64,000 nucleotides of DNA from CAWJMF01 sp963843945 (GCA_963843945.1 CAWJMF010000002.1:868001-932000); one strand, 5' to 3'. Shown: positions 7,516 through 16,182, counted from the stretch's first letter. The notes: generated by a model from the sequence alone, not told the origin. Program-made: numbers and translations.

Positions 7516-9270
7516 GTGGCTTCGTCGCTCAGCCGGACGTCGCTCCTTGCCGTATCGCTGCTCTTCGCGCTCGCCGCGCCGGCGCGCGCCGCACCGATTT
7601 TCCACGTCTCGGCCGACCGCCTCACGTTTTACAATAATCTCTTCGTGATGACCGGCTACGGCAACGTCCGGATCGACCTGCGCAACGGTTCGAAGGTCGC
7701 GGGCGACGCGTTCGTCATCGACTTGCGCCTTAACCGGTACGTCGTCGCCGGCAACGTTCGCATCACGACGCCGCAAGCGTCGTACGACGGCGCCGCGCTC
7801 TCGACCGACCTCGAGAACGGCACTTCGTACTTCGTCTCGCTCGCAGGCGCTCCGGAGCGTTTGACGTTTCGTGACGACCGCTTCTCGCAACCCGAACGCG
7901 GAGTTGAGGCGGCAGCCGACGCGTTCGCGTTCCCCGATCTCGAGCACAGCCCCGCCTCGCTGCTCGGACGCGGCGTGACGATCGGCGCCGGCACCTACAT
8001 CCGCTTCGACGGGTGCCGCAGCCAGATCTTGGGCGGATTCAAATACTATTTTCCGCTGCCCGTTTGCTACATCAACTTCAGCGGCGACCCGAACCTCGCG
8101 CAGAACGCGCTGAGTGGCGCCAACGTCGGCGCTCAATATAAGTTCGCCGGAAACGCCAACGCGACGAGCTCCTTCTTACTCAACTACGACACGACCAGCA
8201 AACTCTACGGCGCGCTCGAGCAAAACGTCAGCTCGCCGGCGGGCTGGGCGGTTCTCGCCGTGAACTCGAGCGGCGATTCCGGCCAAACGCTCAGCGGCAT
8301 CGCCTTCGCCCAAGCCGGGGCGGATCTCGGCGTGCGAGCCTCGAGTCAACTTCACTTCCTGACGACCGATGCGACGAACGATCTCGGCTCGTACGACTAC
8401 TCCGACCTGGCGATTACTCAAGGCCTGCCGGCATCGTACCTGCAGCTGTACTACTCGTTTGCGAACGAGACGTCGCAAGGCCCGGGGCCGGGTTATGCCA
8501 TCGGGACGTACGCTCCCGCGCATCCCTCGGCGCTCCAATTGGGTTTGCGCAGTTCAGACTTTAAGCTCGGGCCGCTCGCCTTCAACCTGGCGGGCGGCTA
8601 CGGCCAGACGCACGACGCCTATGGACTCCAAACCTTCGGCGGCGTCACCTACACGACGCTCTGGTTCGACTATCTCGACGCCGCGCTGTTCGCGCCCGCC
8701 TTGCAGTTCGGCAGCCGCAGCAACCCGGGAGATCTTCTTTCGCTCGATCTCAAGGGCGAAGAGCAGCGGGAGTGGTTCTCACTGCCGCACTACACGAACT
8801 GGACGACGGGTTCGGCGACGCTGACGAAGTCGTTCGCCGGAAAAGCTTCGCTCAGCTTCGGGTACCAAATCGAGAACGTCGGCGACATCTATCCGGGAGC
8901 CCAGCGGCAGGCGTATCCCGCCTTTGCTCCGCCGCAAGCTCCGGGCTACGCGGCCTTCGAGGGCTTGGCGACGTTCCGCACCCTTTCGCTCGGCGCGACC
9001 TACACGCCGGGCGCGAGTTTGTCGCTGGCCGCGAGGATACAAAAACACACCGATTTCCCCGCGCCGATTCAAAACTTTTTCGCGCTCGCGCCGCTTCCCG
9101 TCCTCGGCGTGAACCCGTATCCGAACTACCTCGGTCAGCCGCCGTACGATCTCTACGTTGCAGCCCGTCTGCGCCTGAACCAGCAGCTCTCGCTCGACTT
9201 TCAGGATACGTACTTCTTCAGCTATCAAGGCCAGAATTGGAGCGGTCTGATTTTTCAGGTGCGGCCGTGA
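7516..9270 (+). CDS. LptD/OstA-like outer-membrane protein with LptA-like N-terminal domain
   Basis: A 584-residue protein with a signal peptide (VASSLSRTSLLAVSLLFALA, cleaved near ARAA). Residues 28-100 have repeated short beta motifs typical of OstA/LptA domains (FHVSADRLTFYNN, GYGNVRIDLRNG, DLRLNRYVVAGNVRI). From about residue 170 on the sequence alternates polar and hydrophobic residues and ends in LSLDFQDTYFFSYQ and FQVRP, as expected for an outer-membrane beta barrel. LptD inserts lipopolysaccharide into the outer membrane; this protein is shorter than E. coli LptD (784) and its exact lipid cargo is unknown. GTG 7516 is preceded by AAGG 7 bases upstream. The next gene overlaps by four bases (GTGA). 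Confidence 0.72.
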   Translation: MASSLSRTSLLAVSLLFALAAPARAAPIFHVSADRLTFYNNLFVMTGYGNVRIDLRNGSKVAGDAFVIDLRLNRYVVAGNVRITTPQASYDGAALSTDLENGTSYFVSLAGAPERLTFRDDRFSQPERGVEAAADAFAFPDLEHSPASLLGRGVTIGAGTYIRFDGCRSQILGGFKYYFPLPVCYINFSGDPNLAQNALSGANVGAQYKFAGNANATSSFLLNYDTTSKLYGALEQNVSSPAGWAVLAVNSSGDSGQTLSGIAFAQAGADLGVRASSQLHFLTTDATNDLGSYDYSDLAITQGLPASYLQLYYSFANETSQGPGPGYAIGTYAPAHPSALQLGLRSSDFKLGPLAFNLAGGYGQTHDAYGLQTFGGVTYTTLWFDYLDAALFAPALQFGSRSNPGDLLSLDLKGEEQREWFSLPHYTNWTTGSATLTKSFAGKASLSFGYQIENVGDIYPGAQRQAYPAFAPPQAPGYAAFEGLATFRTLSLGATYTPGASLSLAARIQKHTDFPAPIQNFFALAPLPVLGVNPYPNYLGQPPYDLYVAARLRLNQQLSLDFQDTYFFSYQGQNWSGLIFQVRP

Positions 9271-10091
9271 GCGTACGAGGGCGTTTCCCCGGTGCAATCG
9301 CGCTCGCGAGCGCGCTGTTGCTGTCGGGCGCACTCGCGCCCGTCCCATCGCGTCCGGCCTCGGCGGCAACCTTACGCATCGCCGCCCAGCTCCTCACCCT
9401 CGAAGCGGGCTACGTCTTCCTGACCAGCGGCGAGGCGTTCAAAACGGCCCCCGGCCTCACGCTCGTCGACGAGCGGGGTGCGCCGCTCAAGCTCGCTCCT
9501 CGCCTCGGCGCCTTCGTTCGCCTCACCTTCGATGAGGCCGGCGTGGTTGCGAAGATCGAAGTCGCCGCCGTTCCGTTCGCGGCCGAAGACCCGCCCGCGG
9601 CGGCCGCACGCTATTCGGTGGTGTCACCGCTCGCGCGCGCGACGGGGCCGACGCTCACTCAGTTGCGCAACGAACGGGTGACCGTGGCCTTTAGCGTGCA
9701 AGTCCCGACCACGACGCTCCCCGGCGACGGCGTCTACATGGAGACGAGCGAAACGTCTTGGAATCCGCTCGCGATCCGGCTCGACCGCATCGACTCGCAG
9801 CACTTCCGCGTCGTCCTGCGGGTGCCGGTCGGCAGCCGTTTCCGCTACCTCTTCACGCGCGGAAATTCACAGTCGATCGAGCGCGGGGCGAACGGTCTGC
9901 AGCGCCCGCCGCGCGCATTGCTCGTGCGCGACCTCGAGGGTCGCAACGTCTTCGACAAGGTCGAGCACTGGGGCGATGAAGTAGGCCTCGGTACCATCGC
10001 CGGACCTCAGGCGAGTCCCACGCCTTTCAACCCCGCGCCTTACCCGAATCTTCCGCCCGTAAAGATCAACCCGGCTTCGCCGCGCAACTAG
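9267..10091 (+). CDS. Secreted protein with a CBM20-like E-set domain
   Basis: A 274-residue protein with a signal peptide (AIALASALLLSGALAPV). The C-terminal half resembles the beta-sandwich of CBM20/starch-binding E-set domains: VTVAFSVQVPTTTLPGDGVY, SWNPLAIRLDR, then FRYLFTRGNSQSIERGANG, where FTRG followed by an E and a G-A/D-N-G turn is a typical signature. The N-terminal part (residues 40-120) is unassigned. It is translationally coupled to the LptD-like gene through a GTGA overlap, so it may act at the cell envelope rather than in starch use. The E-set assignment rests on motif resemblance only. Confidence 0.62.
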   Translation: MSVRGRFPGAIALASALLLSGALAPVPSRPASAATLRIAAQLLTLEAGYVFLTSGEAFKTAPGLTLVDERGAPLKLAPRLGAFVRLTFDEAGVVAKIEVAAVPFAAEDPPAAAARYSVVSPLARATGPTLTQLRNERVTVAFSVQVPTTTLPGDGVYMETSETSWNPLAIRLDRIDSQHFRVVLRVPVGSRFRYLFTRGNSQSIERGANGLQRPPRALLVRDLEGRNVFDKVEHWGDEVGLGTIAGPQASPTPFNPAPYPNLPPVKINPASPRN

Positions 10092-10099
10092 CTGCCTAT

Positions 10100-11866
10100 C
10101 TAGGTGACGAAGCTCAAGGGGCGCTCGCGCCGCGTCAGGAGCCAGTCGGCATTCTCGACGAGCGCGGCGCGTCCTAAATCGCGCACGACCTCACGACCGG
10201 CCTCGGAATTCGGCTCGGGCATGGCGGCGAGGCGGCGCTTGGCGCGATCGAAGACGACGAACATCCGCTCGTAACGCCGCACGTTTTGGGCGAAGCCGCG
10301 CTTGTCGCAATAGTTCGAGATCAAAAGCGCGACCGCCGCATACAGCGCTAGCGCGCCGGTCGAAAGCCGGACGAGTTCGGCGTGATGGCCTCCGGCAGCT
10401 TTCGCATCGGGCGAACCGCGGTCGAACGTACGGAATGCTTCGCTCCAGCCCGAGGCATCCCAGCGCGTTTGAGCGGCCGCGGCCCCTTGCGCGTTCGAGC
10501 GCAACCACTCGGCCAAACCCGAGGGGAGCGACGCGGACTTCGCCAGCGCCGTGAAGTTCGCCGCGACCAGGTGCGGCAAACCCGGCAGATACAGGAGCAC
10601 GAAGGCCGCGATGCTGACCGCGATCGCCGCCCAGAACGTCAGGCGCGACGCGAGCTGCAGCCGGCCGAGCCACAGCTCCTCGCGCCGCGGCTTGACTTTG
10701 AAGTAACTGGTCTGTCCGTCGATCCAATCGCGGCAGCGCGCATCCGAAACGCTGCCGGGGGCGTACGCATCCGCGAAGGCGAGGTACGCATAGCGCAGCG
10801 CAAAACGGATCCATTGGAGATCCTTCTGTTGCATCCCGAGGTAGCAGCGGTCGGCCTGATCGTCGCGCAGCCCGGCCCCGAGCCAGGCCGACTGAACGCG
10901 CAGACCTTCGCTCAGGGCGCGATAGTCCTGATAGCGGTTTTCGTAGTCGAAGCGCTGGGCGACTTTATACGCGACGAAGGCGACCGGAAACATCGCGTAT
11001 TTGAACCACTGCACCGAGGTGTACTGCGCCGCGGTCGCGACGATTGCGATCACGTAGAGCGCGTAGAGAAAGCCGAAGGTCCAGCGCTGGAGCCCGTCCG
11101 CTGCCGCACTCGTGCGTTCGCGCAAACCGTCCATCGTCGCGGGAAAAGCGCCGCCGTCGAAACGCGTCAGATCGGCGTTGTAACGGTCGAGGCGGCGCAA
11201 CGACTCGGCGAAGTCGTTCTCCGACGGCTCGTCGTCGTAGAAGCGCTGCGGGAAGAGTTTGACCGTGTCGAAGGCGTTGGCCGGCGGTTCCGCGCCGCCG
11301 CACGGCGTGACGATTTGATAAACCGGACCGGCGTCCGGAGCGTAGCGCAGGCGCGTCAGCGGCGTTCCGTCCGCGAGCACGCCCGACATGCGAACGTTGA
11401 CCACCTCCGCGGGACCGCCGCTCCCTTTTCCCGGCTCTTGATCCCAGAAGGCGACGACGAGGTGGCTATGGTGCGCGACGAACATCGCCGCTTCGAAGCG
11501 GCCACGCGCAGCGTCCTTTGCCAGCGACGCGACCTCGACTCGCGCGCAGTCCGCGACCGCCGCGAGAAAGCGGTCGCGCGATTCGCCCTCGGCGAATTCG
11601 GCGGCACACTCGGCGGCGGGCATCGCCAGGCAGCCGATCACGGGGACGCCGCGCGCGAACGCCGTCTCCGCGGCCAGCGTCTCGGCGCCCGCCGAAAGCG
11701 GCGTCATGACGACGAGCGGCGTGTTCGGATTCGCCGCCGCCAGCGCCGCGAGCAACGCGTCGAACTCGGCGCGCAGACGCGGCTCGTGCTCCGGCACGAG
11801 GTCGCGGTGACCCGTCACGCCGATGACGAGCGCAATCCGATCGAGCGGAATCGCAGCGGCACGCAT
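10100..11866 (-). CDS. SLOG-like nucleotide-sensor domain fused to a four-helix SLATT-like membrane region
   Basis: A 588-residue membrane protein. Residues 10-145 look like an SLOG (Rossmann) sensor: IALVIGVTGHRDL is strand 1 with the G-x-T/G-H-R loop, VVMTPLSAGAETLAAETA is the second nucleotide-facing loop, and HHSHLVVAFWDQ a later strand. Membrane helices fall at about 263-281, 284-300, 409-430 and 499-517. DYENRYQDYRALSEGLRVQ after helix 2 and RRYERMFVVFDRAKRRL after helix 4 resemble the membrane-flanking segments of SLATT-type pore modules. SLOG domains are thought to bind nucleotide-derived signals and SLATT modules to disrupt membranes. The gene is divergent, with a 59-base gap, from the hydrolase/TRAF-like operon. 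No strong Shine-Dalgarno precedes the ATG. Confidence 0.7.
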   Translation of the reverse strand: MRAAAIPLDRIALVIGVTGHRDLVPEHEPRLRAEFDALLAALAAANPNTPLVVMTPLSAGAETLAAETAFARGVPVIGCLAMPAAECAAEFAEGESRDRFLAAVADCARVEVASLAKDAARGRFEAAMFVAHHSHLVVAFWDQEPGKGSGGPAEVVNVRMSGVLADGTPLTRLRYAPDAGPVYQIVTPCGGAEPPANAFDTVKLFPQRFYDDEPSENDFAESLRRLDRYNADLTRFDGGAFPATMDGLRERTSAAADGLQRWTFGFLYALYVIAIVATAAQYTSVQWFKYAMFPVAFVAYKVAQRFDYENRYQDYRALSEGLRVQSAWLGAGLRDDQADRCYLGMQQKDLQWIRFALRYAYLAFADAYAPGSVSDARCRDWIDGQTSYFKVKPRREELWLGRLQLASRLTFWAAIAVSIAAFVLLYLPGLPHLVAANFTALAKSASLPSGLAEWLRSNAQGAAAAQTRWDASGWSEAFRTFDRGSPDAKAAGGHHAELVRLSTGALALYAAVALLISNYCDKRGFAQNVRRYERMFVVFDRAKRRLAAMPEPNSEAGREVVRDLGRAALVENADWLLTRRERPLSFVT

Positions 11867-11925
11867 CGCTTGGCAGTTTCGCGCGGCCAGGCATCCTCCC
11901 CGGCAAACCCGAAGCGCGCCGCGTC

Positions 11926-12894
11926 ATGCCACGCCCAGCCGCGCTCGCACGCGCGCTCGCATTGCTGCTCGCAAGCGCTCCGGCTGGAGGGCATCCGGCG
12001 GCTGCTTCGGAGCGAGCGCTGCTGAGCGTCGCGGTATTCGGCGGCCCCTCCCCGCTCTACGTCCTGTGTCCGCCTTCGGCAAAGAAGCGCAGCGATTGCC
12101 TCCCGGGCGGGGATCGCGTCGCGGGAGCTGCCGTGCTCGCCGAGGTGCGGGCCGCGGCCTTCGAGCCCGGGGTGGAGCGCATCGTCGTCTTCGTGGCCGG
12201 TTATCACACGAATCTGCTCGGCGGCCGCGCCGATGCGCGGGCCATCCAAAAGGTGCTCGGTCCGCGTTTCGCGGTGGTCCACGTCGACTGGGGTTCGCAT
12301 GGGACGACCACCGGCTACGAGGCGGACGGCGCCGCGGCGAAACGCCAAACGCCCGCCTTCGCCGCGTTCGTCACCGACCTGCACCGGGCCGTTCCCGAAC
12401 GCGAACTCGACGTGTACGCGCACAGCATGGGATCGCGACTGGCCGCCGGTGCGATGGCGACGGTGAAGCCCGCGGGCGACGGGAAAGCGATCGTCGTCGA
12501 GACGGTCATGGCCGCACCCGATCTGACGCTGCACGACTACGAGCGTGCGATTTTGCGAACGCCCGAACCGTTCGGACACGTCACGATCTACGTCTCCAAA
12601 CACGACAAAGCGCTGCTCGTCTCGACCGTCGTGCACTTCCATCACCGCATCGGGCAGCTAGCGGTCTGGCACAGCGCGGTCGCCAACACCTCGGTCGTCG
12701 ACGCCTCCAACGCCGACGAAGGCGGCCTCGGCCACGGCTACGCCATTCACAACGCCGCCGTCATCCGGGACATCGGCGACACCTTCATGCACGTGCCCAC
12801 GCCGCATCCCGGCTGGGTGCGCCTCAGCCCCGCGACGGTGCTCTGGACTCTCGTTCCCGCGCGCGTCCCGGCGACGATCGGTGCGCAAAGTTGA
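11926..12894 (+). CDS. Secreted alpha/beta hydrolase, DUF900-like
   Basis: A 322-residue serine hydrolase with an N-terminal signal-like helix (ALARALALLLASAPAGG). The fold is shown by VFVAGYHTNLL (oxyanion region of DUF900 proteins), VVHVDWGSHG (strand with conserved D-W-x-S), and the nucleophile elbow YAHSMGSR with S167. Later VAAPDL-like and SKHDKAL segments are also typical of DUF900; a catalytic His could be the one in GLGHGYAIH. Substrate is unknown. Its stop overlaps the TTG start of the next gene by four bases (TTGA), so it is tied to the TRAFs-binding-like protein. Start ATG 11926 has no clear Shine-Dalgarno. Confidence 0.78.
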   Translation: MPRPAALARALALLLASAPAGGHPAAASERALLSVAVFGGPSPLYVLCPPSAKKRSDCLPGGDRVAGAAVLAEVRAAAFEPGVERIVVFVAGYHTNLLGGRADARAIQKVLGPRFAVVHVDWGSHGTTTGYEADGAAAKRQTPAFAAFVTDLHRAVPERELDVYAHSMGSRLAAGAMATVKPAGDGKAIVVETVMAAPDLTLHDYERAILRTPEPFGHVTIYVSKHDKALLVSTVVHFHHRIGQLAVWHSAVANTSVVDASNADEGGLGHGYAIHNAAVIRDIGDTFMHVPTPHPGWVRLSPATVLWTLVPARVPATIGAQS

Positions 12895-14402
12895 AGCGCC
12901 TCGTTTTCGTCGCGATGCCGTTCGGTAAGAAACGCGACGCGCGGCAGCCGTACGAGATCGACTTCGACCGGGTGTACGAACTCGGCATCAAGCCGGCGTT
13001 CGAAGGCCTGCCGGTCGATTACATCCGCGCCGACGAAGAGCGCGGCGGGGGCATGATTCATCTTCCGATGTTCGAACGCTTGCTGCTCGCGGAGATCGCA
13101 ATCGTCGACGTGACCAGCGAGAACGCCAACGTGTTCTACGAACTCGGCGTGCGGCACGCGGCGCGGCCGCACTCGACGATCATCCTGCGCGGCGGTGACG
13201 GCGGCTTGCCGTTCGACATCAACATGATGCGCGCGGTCACCTACAAGCTCGATGGCGGCATCCTCTCCGAAGCGGCGGGAGCCGAGCTTGCGAAGGCGCT
13301 CGCCGCGCGGCTCGAAACCGCGCTGTCCGCCGTCGAGAGCAAGGACAGCCCGCTTTTCCAACTGATCCCATCGTATCCCGGAATCACGCTACCGGCCCAC
13401 GCGGCCGAGACGTTTCGCGAGCGCGAGCAGCAGCTTGAGACGTTTCGGCGGCGGCTCGCCGAAGCGCGCCGGCGCAAGTCGGAAGGGCTCGCGGAGATCA
13501 TTGCAGTCGAACAGGAGCTCGGCGAGATCAGCGAAGCGAACGCCGAACTCGTCATCGACCTCGTGCTAACTTACCGCGACGCCGGTACGCAGGCGGCCTT
13601 CGAACGGCTCATCGCACTCGTCGAACGGATGCCCGAATCGCTGCGCGCGCGCTCGGTTCCCGTGATGCAACAGTACGCGCTCGCGCTCAACCGCCGCAAT
13701 CAAGGCAGCGATCGGCACCGCGCGCTCGAGGTTCTCGAGAATCTCTGCGCGCAAAACGGCGAGACGGCCGAGACGTGCGGTATCGTGGGACGAATCTACA
13801 AGGACTACTCGAACGAAGCGCGCCGCGCGGGGCAAAAGGCGCGCGCCGCGGGGCATCTGCTGGCCGCGATCGACTACTATCGGCGCGGCTTTAACGCCGA
13901 TCCGCGCGACTTCTATCCCGGCGTCAACTTGGCCACCGCGCTGACCATGGAGGGCAGCCCGGAGTCGAGCGAAGAGCTCAAGCGCATCCTCCCCGCGGTC
14001 GCGTTCGCCGTCGCGCGGCGCGACGCGCTCGACAAGAACAACTACTGGACGATCGCGACGCTGCTCGAGGTCGCGGTCCTCGGAGACGATTGGCCGGCCG
14101 CCAATCGCGCGCTGGCGCGCATGCTGGCACTGCCCGATCTCTCGCCCTTCGACCTGCAATCGACCGCTCGTCAACTGGCGACCGTGAGAAGCTACGAATC
14201 GCGCGACGTCGATCCGGCCGAACTCGACAAGATCGTTCTCGAGCTGCTGGCGAACCTTCCGCCCGAATCCGTCGGCGCCGTCTTGGAGCCGCTGCCGGAC
14301 GACACCCTCAAAGCCTACCGCGGCGCGCTGGGCGAACCGGGCCTTGCCGCGCTCGCGCCGCAGCTCGCTCCCGAACTCCTCGCGAAACTGCAAAACGCCT
14401 AG
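12891..14402 (+). CDS. Deoxyribosyltransferase-fold domain fused to ASK1-like TRAFs-binding/TPR region
   Basis: A 503-residue protein. Residues 3-125 form a Rossmann-type domain of the nucleoside deoxyribosyltransferase/DRHyd kind: LVFVAMPFGKK at the start, then AEIAIVDVTSENANVFYELG, in which D73 and E84 hold the positions used for binding and catalysis in that fold. Residues 175-500 are all helical with TPR-like pairs (ALEVLENLCAQNGETAETCG, DYYRRGFNADPRDFYPGVNL); the motif GRIYKDYSNEA and the run that follows recall the MAP3K TRAFs-binding domain seen in ASK1 and in bacterial conflict proteins. TTG at 12891 is the only start that keeps the first strand. It is coupled to the hydrolase gene. 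Nucleotide hydrolase and signalling scaffold are the favoured readings; both are inferred. Confidence 0.78.
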   Translation: MKRLVFVAMPFGKKRDARQPYEIDFDRVYELGIKPAFEGLPVDYIRADEERGGGMIHLPMFERLLLAEIAIVDVTSENANVFYELGVRHAARPHSTIILRGGDGGLPFDINMMRAVTYKLDGGILSEAAGAELAKALAARLETALSAVESKDSPLFQLIPSYPGITLPAHAAETFREREQQLETFRRRLAEARRRKSEGLAEIIAVEQELGEISEANAELVIDLVLTYRDAGTQAAFERLIALVERMPESLRARSVPVMQQYALALNRRNQGSDRHRALEVLENLCAQNGETAETCGIVGRIYKDYSNEARRAGQKARAAGHLLAAIDYYRRGFNADPRDFYPGVNLATALTMEGSPESSEELKRILPAVAFAVARRDALDKNNYWTIATLLEVAVLGDDWPAANRALARMLALPDLSPFDLQSTARQLATVRSYESRDVDPAELDKIVLELLANLPPESVGAVLEPLPDDTLKAYRGALGEPGLAALAPQLAPELLAKLQNA

Positions 14403-14415
14403 CGATCTTCCACGC

Positions 14416-15120
14416 TTACGCCGTCAAGTGCGCTCGCAGGAAGCGAAGCGTGCGTAGCCACGAGTCCTCCGCCGCGCGCGGTTCGTACGCCTCGCGCCGC
14501 TCGTCGGCGAAGGCGTGTCCCGCGCCCTCGTAGATCTCAATGTCGTGCGCCGGGCGGAGTCCGCGTTCGAACGCGCGCACCCGTTCGACCGGAATGCCGT
14601 GGTCGGCGGCACCGTAGCTCGCAACGAGCGGGACGTCGACGGCCTCGCCTTCGATCTCGGCTAAGCCGTACCAGGCCGCGATCGCACGGAACGTCGCGCC
14701 GTAGCCTACCGCACGCGCGGTCGCAATCCGGCCGCCCATGCAGAAGCCCGCGAGGCCGACCATTGCCTGCGGGTGACGTTCGCGAAGCCAGGCGACGCTC
14801 GAGCTCAAGTGCGCGTCGATGCCGGCCGGCTCGAGCCTCCGCGCGAAGGGAACGAACGTGGCGGGTTCGCTCACCCCGTCGCCGTCGGCCGCGCCGAGCC
14901 CGGCATAAAGGTCCGGCACGAGCGCGACAAACCCCGCACGCGCGAAACGCTCGGCTGCCGCGCGCATCGACGCGTCGACGCCCCAGAGGTGCATCGCAAG
15001 GACGATCGCCGGCGTGCCGGCCTGCGTCGAGCCGGGCGTTGCGCAGTAGGCGGGAAGCGTTGCGCCGCCGCTCGCGATCTCGATGCGCGTGCCAAGCGGG
15101 CTCGCCTCGCCGTTCGTCAT
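14416..15120 (-). CDS. Dienelactone hydrolase family protein
   Basis: A 234-residue alpha/beta hydrolase of the dienelactone hydrolase family. The triad is visible: Cys127 in GLAGFCMGGR, Asp173 in YGAADHGIP, and His202 in EGAGHAFADE. The cysteine nucleophile separates it from ordinary serine esterases. Residues 40-50 (LAMHLWGVDA) hold the conserved region before helix A. No signal peptide, so probably cytoplasmic. Substrate unknown: family members open lactone rings in aromatic degradation but many act on other esters. A promoter lies so close (see 15128-15155) that the mRNA may start at or next to the ATG. Confidence 0.87.
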   Translation of the reverse strand: MTNGEASPLGTRIEIASGGATLPAYCATPGSTQAGTPAIVLAMHLWGVDASMRAAAERFARAGFVALVPDLYAGLGAADGDGVSEPATFVPFARRLEPAGIDAHLSSSVAWLRERHPQAMVGLAGFCMGGRIATARAVGYGATFRAIAAWYGLAEIEGEAVDVPLVASYGAADHGIPVERVRAFERGLRPAHDIEIYEGAGHAFADERREAYEPRAAEDSWLRTLRFLRAHLTA

Positions 15121-15127
15121 GCTTGGG

Positions 15128-15155
15128 ATTTTGCAAGATCCGGCGGGCACGTCAA
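15128..15155 (-). promoter_or_regulatory. Promoter of the dienelactone hydrolase gene, predicted leaderless
   Basis: On the reverse strand TTGACG (15155-15150) is followed after 16 bases by CAAAAT (15133-15128), a 4/6 match to the -10 box. Only seven bases then separate the -10 box from the ATG at 15120, so transcription should start within a base or so of the start codon. No Shine-Dalgarno sequence is present, which fits. Confidence 0.45.
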
Positions 15156-15351
15156 AGCACGTTTGTCATTGCACGCGCACCGCGCGATGCTGTATGGTCG
15201 GCGCACGGCATCGAGTTGCGCTCGCGCGCGTATTCTGCCTGGACGCACCGTTCCCGAGCTGAAGTTCTCGCAGCGGTCCGCGCTCGAGCGCACCGCCCGC
15301 GTCATCGCGCGCTCCGCCTGGAAGACGGGCCCCGCCCTCGCGCCGTTCGTC

Positions 15352-15380
15352 TTGACACAGCCTTTCGTGTGCTATATAGT
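15352..15380 (+). promoter_or_regulatory. Sigma-70-like promoter of the arsR operon, predicted leaderless
   Basis: TTGACA (15352-15357), a 17-base spacer and TATAGT (15375-15380) form a near-consensus promoter, conspicuous in this GC-rich DNA. The ATG of the arsR-type gene begins eight bases after the last -10 base, so the predicted transcription start falls at or one base before the start codon and the mRNA would have no Shine-Dalgarno. Confidence 0.75.
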
Positions 15381-15395
15381 TAACCCAATGGTTAA
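15380..15395. promoter_or_regulatory. Palindromic operator overlapping the arsR start codon
   Basis: TTAACC-CAAT-GGTTAA is a perfect 6+6 inverted repeat. It starts at the last base of the -10 box and covers the transcription start and the ATG (15388). Its position and AT-rich half-sites suit autorepression by the ArsR-type protein coded immediately downstream. Confidence 0.6.
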
Positions 15396-15720
15396 ATATT
15401 CGGACAGGCTCGACGAGGTTTTCGCGGCGTTGTCCGACCCCACGCGACGACACATCGTCGAACGCCTCGCGCGTGCCGACGAGCTTACGGCCGGTGCCAT
15501 CGCGGCGGATTTCTCCATCTCGCTGCCGGCCGTCTCGAAACACCTCAAAGTGTTGGAGCGCTGCGGTTTATTGCGCCGCAAGGTCGTCGGGCGCGAACAC
15601 CACTGCCGCCTGAACCCGCGCGCGATGCGCAGGGCAGCTACGTGGCTCGAAGCGCAAGAACGCTTTTGGAACGCGAGCTTCGACAAGCTCGACGAACTGC
15701 TCTCACGGACGGCCGAATAA
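15388..15720 (+). CDS. ArsR-family winged-helix repressor
   Basis: A 110-residue DNA-binding regulator. The sequence FAALSDPTRRHIVERL at residues 11-26 is the family's first helix, and AADFSISLPAVSKHLKVLE forms the helix-turn-helix recognition region; GLLRRKVVGREHHCRLNP is the wing. There is no cysteine pair of the metal-sensing kind in helix 3; the sequence matches the subgroup that sits beside SRPBCC (AHSA1) genes, where the signal is unknown. It is first in a three-gene operon with the SRPBCC and DUF899 genes and probably represses itself through the palindrome over its own start codon. Confidence 0.9.
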   Translation: MVKYSDRLDEVFAALSDPTRRHIVERLARADELTAGAIAADFSISLPAVSKHLKVLERCGLLRRKVVGREHHCRLNPRAMRRAATWLEAQERFWNASFDKLDELLSRTAE

Positions 15721-15729
15721 GGACGAACG

Positions 15730-16182
15730 ATGCACGAAACTCAACTTTCCGGCACGCCTAAACTCACCATCCGGCGCACCTTCGCCGCGCCGCGGGCGCG
15801 CGTGTTCGAGGCTTGGACCAACGTCGAGATGTTTCGCCAATGGATCGTGCCGGACGGGCGTTTGACCGACGTGCGTTGGGACCCGCAGGAAGGCGCTACG
15901 TTCCGCATCGCGATGATCGTTTCGAGCGGAGAGGAGTGGGCCGTCGGCGGTACGTTTTCCGAAGTGCGCGCTCCCGAACGGCTCGCCTTCACCTTCCGCT
16001 GGGAAGAAGACGACCCGGCCGACGAGCGCGATACCTTCATCACGGTCGAGTTGCTCGATCGGCAGCAGCACACCGAAATGATCTTTACGCACGAAGGTCT
16101 TCGCGACGAGGCCTCGAGCGAGAATCACCGCGGCGGTTGGACCTCGTGGTTCGACAGCCTCGATCGCAGGCTCGCGGCCTGA
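15730..16182 (+). CDS. SRPBCC (AHSA1-like) protein
   Basis: A 150-residue START/Bet v1-fold protein of the AHSA1 group. Typical features are TIRRTFAAPRARVFEAWTN at residues 12-30, FRQWIVPDG, GGTFSEVRAPERLAFTFRW, and the closing HRGGWTSWFDSLDR. Such proteins hold a hydrophobic cavity that binds a small ligand or a partner; no activity can be assigned. It follows arsR by nine bases with AAGGA as Shine-Dalgarno. The arsR-SRPBCC pair is widespread in bacteria. Confidence 0.88.
   Translation: MHETQLSGTPKLTIRRTFAAPRARVFEAWTNVEMFRQWIVPDGRLTDVRWDPQEGATFRIAMIVSSGEEWAVGGTFSEVRAPERLAFTFRWEEDDPADERDTFITVELLDRQQHTEMIFTHEGLRDEASSENHRGGWTSWFDSLDRRLAA

Noticed and set aside
15160..15345. Possible small gene between the dienelactone hydrolase and arsR
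   Set aside because: Short frames on both strands lack starts with ribosome sites and have random Arg/Ala-rich translations.
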